From assembly GCF_000718255.1 (NCBI RefSeq), contig NZ_JOFJ01000022.1:1-64000 (forward strand): a stretch of DNA of 64,000 bases. Direction: 5' to 3'. Under the pieces are notes generated by a model that worked only from the letters and a program-made list of their open reading frames with translations, was not told the origin of the DNA and made no database searches. Source of the DNA: Spirillospora albida. Its GTDB lineage: Bacteria > Actinomycetota > Actinomycetes > Streptosporangiales > Streptosporangiaceae. The translations under genes and the position numbers were made by a program. Of the stretch, positions 59,096 through 64,000 are shown piece after piece (positions within the stretch are counted from its first letter, which is position 1; the number at the start of each line of letters is the position of its first letter).

Positions 59096-60262
59096 ATGTC
59101 AACTGGTGAAGGAAATCCCCCGCACGACACGCCGGTGCGGAAGGAGGGAGCCGTGCCCGCGCCGCGCGAGCCCGCGCCGCGCGAGTCGGCCTCCCCGCCC
59201 GGCGAGGTCGTGCCCCCGCCGCGCGGGCCCGTGCCCGGCCCGCGTGACGAGGGACGTGCCGTCCCCGCGCCGAAACCGACGATCCGCAACGTGGCGGAGC
59301 GGGCCGGCGTGTCCAAGTCGCTCGTCTCGCTGGTGATGCGCGGCTCGCCGCATGTGAGCGAGCGGCGCAGGCAGGCCGTCCTGCAGGCGGCGCGGGAGCT
59401 CGGCTACCGGCCGAACGCCGTGGCGCGCAGCCTGGTCGAGGGCAGGACGCGGCTGATCGGCGCGATCGTCGCCGACCTGCACAACCCGTTCTTCGCCGAG
59501 TTCCTGGACGGCCTTCAGGAGAGCCTGCACGGCGCCGGCCTGCGGATGCTCGTCGGGAGCGGCCGGTGGGACCCGCTGTTCGAAGCGGAGGCGGTGGAGG
59601 CGTTCCTGGAGATGAGGGTGGACGGCCTGGTGCTGCTCAGCGTCGTCCCGGAGTCGCTGAAGGAGGCGGCGGCGAGCGTCCCGGTGGTCGTGGTCGGTGA
59701 ACGCGACGTCAACGGGGTGGACATCGTGGTGGACGACGACGAACTCGGCGCGAGCCTGGCCGTCGACCATCTCGTCGGGCACGGGCACCGCCGGATCGCC
59801 CACATCGAGGGTGCGCGGTCCACGACGGCGCGGTACCGCAGGGAGGGCTACGAGAAGGCGATGCGGCGCCACGGGCTGGCCGGCGAGATCGTCGTGGAGC
59901 CCGGCGACTTCACCGAGGAGGGCGGGTACCGGGCCGCGTGCGCGCTCCTGCGGCGGGACCCGCGCCCGACGGCGATCTTCGCGCCGAACGACCTCGTGGC
60001 GACGGGGGCGCTGTCGGCGGCGGACGAGATGGAGCTGCGCGTTCCCGACCAGTTGTCCATCGTCGGCTACGACAACACGCATCTCGCCGCGATCCGCCAC
60101 ATCTCCCTGACGAGCGTGGACCAGCCCCGGCGCGACATGGGCAAGGTGGCCGCGGAGATGCTGACCGCCCGTATCGGTGACCCGTCGCGTGCGGCGCGCC
60201 AGAATCTGGTCGTCCCGCACCTCGTGGTCCGCTCCACCACCGGCCCCGCTCCCGGGCTGTGA
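59096..60262 (+). CDS. LacI family transcription regulator
   Basis: A 388-residue LacI/GalR protein. An unusual Pro/Arg-rich leader of about 60 residues precedes the HTH (TIRNVAERAGVSKSLVSLVMRG, hinge helix NAVARSLVEGRT). The periplasmic-binding-protein-like ligand domain contains LIGAIVADLHNPFFAEFLDGL, VDGLVLLSVVP, and AIFAPNDLVATGAL, ending ISLTSVDQPRRDMGKVA. Sugar or similar ligands are expected; no transporter is adjacent. ATG 59096 has GGAG four bases upstream, while an in-frame ATG at 58997 would lengthen the leader further. Confidence 0.9.
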   Translation: MSTGEGNPPHDTPVRKEGAVPAPREPAPRESASPPGEVVPPPRGPVPGPRDEGRAVPAPKPTIRNVAERAGVSKSLVSLVMRGSPHVSERRRQAVLQAARELGYRPNAVARSLVEGRTRLIGAIVADLHNPFFAEFLDGLQESLHGAGLRMLVGSGRWDPLFEAEAVEAFLEMRVDGLVLLSVVPESLKEAAASVPVVVVGERDVNGVDIVVDDDELGASLAVDHLVGHGHRRIAHIEGARSTTARYRREGYEKAMRRHGLAGEIVVEPGDFTEEGGYRAACALLRRDPRPTAIFAPNDLVATGALSAADEMELRVPDQLSIVGYDNTHLAAIRHISLTSVDQPRRDMGKVAAEMLTARIGDPSRAARQNLVVPHLVVRSTTGPAPGL

Positions 60263-60544
60263 CGGACCACCGTCCCCCCCGCCTCTCCGGCTCCCGCCTC
60301 CGCCGCGCCGACCGCCGCGGACACGAACGGTTCCCAGGGGATTGCTTGATCGTTCCCAATGTGGTGTGCATCGGGTAAGGGCCTGGCCAAGGCTGCCGGG
60401 ATACCCCGGCCTCGGGCGTGGGGCGGCGCGTTAATGGGACTCACCGTCCGGCCCGGTCGGGGCATCCGTCGGTGCCGGGCGGCCTCGGGGAGGCCGTCCG
60501 GCCCGCCGGACGGGAACGGCGGCAGAGCGAGGGGGGTTGGGCTC

Positions 60545-60781
60545 GTGCGTGATCCGGACCTGGTGTCGTGCGCGCAGCGCGCGGCGAGTGAACTGCAGCG
60601 GGCGTGGTCTGACTGGAGGCACGCGCGGGGGCTGGCCGAGCAGCTGTCGGAGTCCGTGGCCGGCTATGTCGCGCACTCGATCGACCATCCGTGGGGGCGG
60701 CCCAGGGTGGTGCTGGGACTGGACGCGGAGGAGGCGCGCGCGCTGGCCGCCCTGCTCGGCGACGAGGACATGCTCCGCTGA
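60545..60781 (+). CDS. Small helical protein, unknown
   Basis: A 78-residue protein starting VRDPDLVSCAQRAASELQRAWSDWR, followed by LAEQLSESVAGYVAHSIDHPWGRPRVVLGLDAEEARALAALL. It is probably all-helical with no membrane segment. GAGGGGGG sits eight bases upstream of GTG 60545. The longer open frame from 60359 is not supported. I do not recognise the family. It lies between the LacI gene and the amidase. Confidence 0.7.
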   Translation: MRDPDLVSCAQRAASELQRAWSDWRHARGLAEQLSESVAGYVAHSIDHPWGRPRVVLGLDAEEARALAALLGDEDMLR

Positions 60782-60880
60782 CCGCCTGAGCCGCACCTTT
60801 CCGGCCGACTCCGTTTGACGAACTCCTTCCGGCGTGCAGACTGGCAGGGTCGTCACGAGCGCATCACGGAGGAGCGGCCT

Positions 60881-61717
60881 GTGCGGATCCCGCGATGCGG
60901 CCCGGCGATCGCCGGCCTCGCGCTGTCCCTGGGGGCGCTCGCCGCGTGCGGGGGCGCGTCCGGGCCGTCCGCCACGGGCACGGCCGAGGCTCCGCGGGCG
61001 GGCGAGCCCTCGGCCGGCGGGGGCGACGACGCCCGGACGCCGGAGCCGGGCGGTGACGCGGAGGCCCTGCGCGGCAAGGTGATCGTGATCGATCCGGGGC
61101 ACAACGGCGGGAACGCCGCCCATCCGTCCGAGATCAACCGGCAGGTGCGGATCGGCAACGGCGGCAAGGCGTGCGACACGACCGGCACGAGCGCCGAGTC
61201 CGGCTACACCGAGCACGCCTTCACCTGGGACGTGTCGAACCGGCTGGCGCGGCTGCTGCGCGCGCGGGGCGCGAAGGTGACCCTGACCAGGCCGGACGAC
61301 AAGGGCGTCGGGCCGTGCATCAACGAGCGCGCCACGATCGGCAACCGGCTGAAGGCCGATGCGGCCGTCTCGATCCACGCCGACGGCGCCGCGGCGTCCG
61401 AGCACGGCTTCCACATCATCGAGCCGATCGCGGTGAAGGGGAACGAGCGGATGGTGCCCGCGTCCCTGAAGCTCGGAAGGGCTCTGCGGGACGCCTACCG
61501 CGAGGGCACCGGGATCGCCTACTCGACGTATCTCGGCGAGAACGCCCTGGACAGGCGGGACGACCTCGGCGGGCTCAACCTGTCGACGGTCCCCAAGGTC
61601 TTCATCGAGTGCGGCAACATGCGCAATCCGGGCGACGCGGCGAAGCTGTCCAGCGCGCCCTTCCGCCAGCGCATCGCCGAGTCCCTCACGCAGGGCCTGA
61701 CGGCGTACTTCTCCTGA
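60881..61717 (+). CDS. N-acetylmuramoyl-L-alanine amidase, lipoprotein
   Basis: A 278-residue exported Amidase_3 enzyme that cleaves murein stem peptides from the glycan. The lipobox LGALAAC follows a short basic n-region, then a disordered Gly/Pro stretch to about residue 60. The zinc-binding set is visible: His in VIVIDPGHNGG, Glu in SGYTEHAFTWDVSN, His in AAVSIHADGAA, and catalytic Glu in VFIECGNMRNPGDA. GGAGGA is placed before GTG 60881. It is a single gene. Confidence 0.92.
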   Translation: MRIPRCGPAIAGLALSLGALAACGGASGPSATGTAEAPRAGEPSAGGGDDARTPEPGGDAEALRGKVIVIDPGHNGGNAAHPSEINRQVRIGNGGKACDTTGTSAESGYTEHAFTWDVSNRLARLLRARGAKVTLTRPDDKGVGPCINERATIGNRLKADAAVSIHADGAAASEHGFHIIEPIAVKGNERMVPASLKLGRALRDAYREGTGIAYSTYLGENALDRRDDLGGLNLSTVPKVFIECGNMRNPGDAAKLSSAPFRQRIAESLTQGLTAYFS

Positions 61718-61806
61718 CGTGCCGCGGGGTGGTGAGCCCGCACGGCACGTCCGCGATCCGTCGCGGCGACGCGGCGGCGGCCTCTCGGAACGGGCAGGAT
61801 TGACGG

Positions 61807-63300
61807 ATGCCTGATCTTCATTCGTCCCTGCGTCGTGTCCGTGCCGCGCTGGAGGACGCCGGGTACACGGTGGCCGGAGTGCGGGAGCTGCTGGGGCCGG
61901 TCGCCGGGGGCGCGCTGGCGCGAGACGAGATCGTCCCCGCGGTGCGGGCGACCGGTGGGGGGTCGCCGCTGGAGGCCCTGACCCGGCTGTTCTGGCTCCA
62001 GGTGCCGGTCGGCGCGGCGGCGCTGAAGGGGACGGCGGACGATCTCGTCGCCGCCGGGCTGGCCGAGGCGTCCGGCGGGGAGCTCCGGGCGCGCCTGCAC
62101 GTCGAGCCGCTGGAGTCGGTGACGGGTGACGGGCACGCCGGGTACGCGGTGTCCGATCTCAAGGTGCGGCCGGGATCCGGCGCCGGGCCCGCCGCCGATC
62201 ATGTCGTGGGCGCGGGCGGGGCGTCCGGCAACCTGGCCCGGCTGGTTATCCACAAGCCTGTGGATAACGTGCTCGATCTCGGAACCGGCTGCGGGGTGCA
62301 GGCGGTGCATCTCGCCGACGCGTCCGTGCGTCCCCGGCCCGCCCGGATCACCGCCACGGACGTCAGCCCGCGCGCCCTGCGACTCGCCGCGATGAGCTTC
62401 GCGCTCTCCGGCGTGGACGGCGTCGAGCTCCTCGACGGGCCGCTGCTGGAACCCGTCCGGGAGCGCCGTTTCGACCTGATCGTGTCGAACCCGCCGTTCG
62501 TGGTCGCGCCGTCCGGCCGCCGGTTCACATACCGCGAATCGGGCCTTCCGGGCGATGAGTTCTGTCGCCGTCTGGTGGCCGAGGCGCCCGCGCACCTCAC
62601 CGATGGCGGGCACCTGCAACTGCTGGCCAACTGGCTGCATGTGGACGGAACGCCCTGGGACGAACGGGTCGGTGCCTGGGCGGAGGGCTCCGGCTGCGAC
62701 GCCTGGATCGTGCAGCGGGACGTCCAGGACCCGGCCGAGTACGCCGAGCTGTGGCTGCGTGACTCGTGCGAGACGGGTACGCCCGAGTACCGGTCCCGCT
62801 ATGGGGAGTGGCTCGACCATTTCGAGCGGCTGGGGATCACCGGGATCGGCTTCGGCTGGATCACCCTGCGAAAGTCGGGCGCGGCCCGCCCGGCGATCCG
62901 CGTCGAGGAACTCCGGCACGCGGTCGAGCAACCGGTCGGCGCATATGTGGACGACGTCCTGAACGGCTTCGCCGCCGCCCGCGAGTTTTCCACAGTCTGT
63001 GGACAAGTGACCTTGGGGGCCGCCGCTGGAATCACCCAGGAACAGATCGGCCCGCCCGGTGCCGAGGACCCGGAGCGCATCGTCCTCCGCCAATCCGGCC
63101 GCCTCATGCGCGCCGCCGGAATCGGGACGGTCGAAGCCGCCCTGGCCGGAGTCTGCGACGGAGACATCCCGCTGGAACCGCTCCTGGACGCCATTGCCCA
63201 ATTGACCGATATGGACCCGGGTGCCGTCCGCGCCCACGCGACGGCCGTCCTCCCCGAACTGATCGCGGACGGCTTCTTCGAGGTGCCGCGCCCGGATTAG
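61807..63300 (+). CDS. SAM-dependent methyltransferase (PrmC/N5-glutamine-like)
   Basis: A 497-residue protein. Residues ~1-140 are an N-terminal helical domain. The methyltransferase core has motif I VLDLGTGCGVQAVHLAD, an acidic strand-2 end in ITATDVSPRAL, and LIVSNPPFVVAPSG, whose NPPF marks methyltransferases of planar nitrogen, such as PrmC on release factors or RlmG on rRNA. The C-terminal ~200 residues are an extra domain of unknown role. Two inverted pairs of DnaA-box-like 9-mers lie inside the coding sequence. The stop overlaps the convergent pyrD stop by four bases. Confidence 0.87.
   Translation: MPDLHSSLRRVRAALEDAGYTVAGVRELLGPVAGGALARDEIVPAVRATGGGSPLEALTRLFWLQVPVGAAALKGTADDLVAAGLAEASGGELRARLHVEPLESVTGDGHAGYAVSDLKVRPGSGAGPAADHVVGAGGASGNLARLVIHKPVDNVLDLGTGCGVQAVHLADASVRPRPARITATDVSPRALRLAAMSFALSGVDGVELLDGPLLEPVRERRFDLIVSNPPFVVAPSGRRFTYRESGLPGDEFCRRLVAEAPAHLTDGGHLQLLANWLHVDGTPWDERVGAWAEGSGCDAWIVQRDVQDPAEYAELWLRDSCETGTPEYRSRYGEWLDHFERLGITGIGFGWITLRKSGAARPAIRVEELRHAVEQPVGAYVDDVLNGFAAAREFSTVCGQVTLGAAAGITQEQIGPPGAEDPERIVLRQSGRLMRAAGIGTVEAALAGVCDGDIPLEPLLDAIAQLTDMDPGAVRAHATAVLPELIADGFFEVPRPD
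62246..62267. other. Inverted DnaA-box pair (TTATCCACA / TGTGGATAA)
   Basis: TTATCCACA at 62246-62254 and its exact inverse at 62259-62267 lie in the methyltransferase gene with a four-base spacer. The codons used here (GTT, CCT, GAT) are unusual for this genome, as if the DNA sequence were constrained. Confidence 0.65.
62986..63006. other. Second inverted DnaA-box pair (TTTTCCACA / TGTGGACAA)
   Basis: TTTTCCACA at 62986-62994 and TGTGGACAA at 62998-63006 (the inverse of the actinobacterial box TTGTCCACA) are separated by three bases, 740 bases after the first pair and in the same gene. Again rare codons (TTT, ACA, TGT, GGA, CAA) coincide. Confidence 0.6.
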
Positions 63301-64000
63301 GGGCGCGCCGCGCCGATGGTCGCGAAGGCGCTGCCCTTGAGCCGGCGGGAAAGGCCGCGGTTCATGCGGTGCGCCCAGAAGGGACCGCCGTAGATCATGC
63401 CCGTGTACGCCTGGACGAGGGTCGCGCCCGCCCGGATGCGCTCCCAGGCGTCGTCGGCGGTCTCGATGCCGCCGACCGAGATGAGGGTCAGCCGGTCGCC
63501 CGTCCGGGCGTGGAGCCGCCGCAGCACCTCCAGCGACCGCGCCTTCAGCGGCGCGCCGGACAGCCCGCCGGCCTCCTTCGTGGCGGCCGGCGCGCTGGCC
63601 AGGCCGTCGCGGGAGATCGTGGTGTTGGTGGCGATGATGCCGTCCAGCCCGAGGTCGAGGGCCAGGTCGGCGACCGCGTCGATGTCGTCGTCGGCCAGAT
63701 CGGGGGCGATCTTGACGAGCAGCGGGACCCGGCGCGGCGCGGACCGGTCGGCGGCCTCGCGGACCGCGGTCAGGAGCGGGCGCAGGTGCTCGACGGCCTG
63801 GAGGTTCCGCAGGCCCGGCGTGTTCGGCGAGCTGACGTTGACGACGAGGTAGTCGGCGTGGGGGGCGACGCGCTCGGTGCTGGCGACGTAGTCGGCGGCG
63901 GCCTCGGCCTCCGGGACGGCCTTCGTCTTGCCGATGTTGACGCCCACGACCATGCCGGGGCGGCGGCGCCGCCGCAGCCGGTCGGCGGCGGACGACGACC
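63297..64000 (-). CDS. pyrD: Dihydroorotate dehydrogenase (quinone), partial at the window edge
   Basis: The C-terminal ~234 residues of a class 2 dihydroorotate dehydrogenase. They read VVGVNIGKTK, DYLVVNVSSPNTPGLRNLQ (catalytic Ser in VSSPNTPG), LLVKIAPDLADDDI, ATNTTISRDGL, LISVGGIETADDAWERIRAGA and YGGPFWAHRMNRGL. It oxidises dihydroorotate to orotate with FMN, feeding electrons to quinone, in pyrimidine synthesis. The frame remains open to base 64000 on the minus strand (AADRLRR precedes), so the start lies outside the window. Confidence 0.95.
   Translation of the reverse strand, partial: SSSAADRLRRRRRPGMVVGVNIGKTKAVPEAEAAADYVASTERVAPHADYLVVNVSSPNTPGLRNLQAVEHLRPLLTAVREAADRSAPRRVPLLVKIAPDLADDDIDAVADLALDLGLDGIIATNTTISRDGLASAPAATKEAGGLSGAPLKARSLEVLRRLHARTGDRLTLISVGGIETADDAWERIRAGATLVQAYTGMIYGGPFWAHRMNRGLSRRLKGSAFATIGAARP

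Noticed and set aside
1..64000. CRISPR arrays, insertion sequences, prophage or attachment sites
   Set aside because: No spaced direct repeats, transposase or integrase reading frames, or terminal inverted repeats were seen. The tRNA-Gly at 2-75 has no duplicate 3' end elsewhere in the window.

Overview
The window is high-GC DNA with very dense, mostly monocistronic or short-operon gene order, many GTG/TTG starts, and strong GGAGG-type ribosome sites. It carries a WhiB protein, BldC, a Spo0M-like protein, DUF3073, valine dehydrogenase, a FadE5-type acyl-CoA dehydrogenase and a CU044_5270-type ECF partner. Together these point to the chromosome of a sporulating or filamentous actinobacterium. 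Streptosporangiales/Thermomonosporaceae (Actinomadura-like) is my best guess; that placement is inference. I see no insertion sequence, prophage, CRISPR array or integron. This looks like core chromosome with some lineage-specific genes.

Layout. 1-4.7 kb: tRNA-Gly(CCC), an ABC exporter, a membrane-anchored unknown, a GNAT acetyltransferase, a SAM methyltransferase and a small membrane protein. 4.7-8.5 kb: an HTH/transmembrane protein whose NlpC/P60-like domain has lost its catalytic residues, divergent from a secreted paralogue that keeps them, then an LtaS/sulfatase-type membrane enzyme. 8.5-11.3 kb: a GntR-controlled divergon of a type III CoA-transferase and an HMG-CoA-lyase-like enzyme. 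11.3-15.8 kb: a TetR-controlled divergon of an APH-type kinase fused to a DUF6285-like domain, a VOC protein, a CMD/AhpD-like protein and an acyl-CoA dehydrogenase, reminiscent of split ACAD10/ACAD11. 15.9-20.1 kb: an RsbW-like ATPase, secreted proteins including an L,D-transpeptidase, and an ECF sigma factor with its membrane partner. 20.2-25.3 kb: a polyphosphate cluster (ppk with a PHO-box-like repeat, Nudix-phosphatase, CYTH-CHAD). 25.4-30.3 kb: GNAT, WhiB, quinone oxidoreductase, rhomboid, SDR and a beta-helix membrane protein. 30.4-38.5 kb: Spo0M, UDP-glucose dehydrogenase, FadE5-like ACAD and a branched-chain 2-oxoacid dehydrogenase operon. 38.7-40.3 kb: a paralogue of the beta-helix membrane protein.

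40.4-54.9 kb is a purine biosynthesis region: purS, (RsbW-like), purQ, purL, then purF and purM. Cell-wall and signalling genes are interspersed: a coiled-coil murein-hydrolase-like protein behind a c-di-AMP (ydaO/yuaA) riboswitch, a subtilase, a Ser/Thr kinase, a sterol-carrier-like protein and a LamG-like protein. 54.7-57.8 kb is the block DUF3073 / valine dehydrogenase / unknown / bldC, which resembles Streptomyces order as I recall it. 58-64 kb holds TetR and LacI regulators, a small unknown, a lipoprotein amidase, a SAM methyltransferase whose coding sequence contains two inverted DnaA-box pairs, and the 3' part of pyrD.

The most unusual items are: the pseudo-NlpC/P60 HTH protein facing its apparently active paralogue; a roughly 250-residue Pro/Gly repeat extension on PurL, with a 19-codon coupling ORF between purQ and purL; the DnaA-box pairs within rare-codon stretches; the 42-bp tandem repeat between purF and purM; and the c-di-AMP riboswitch. 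All calls come from reading the sequence. No database search was possible.
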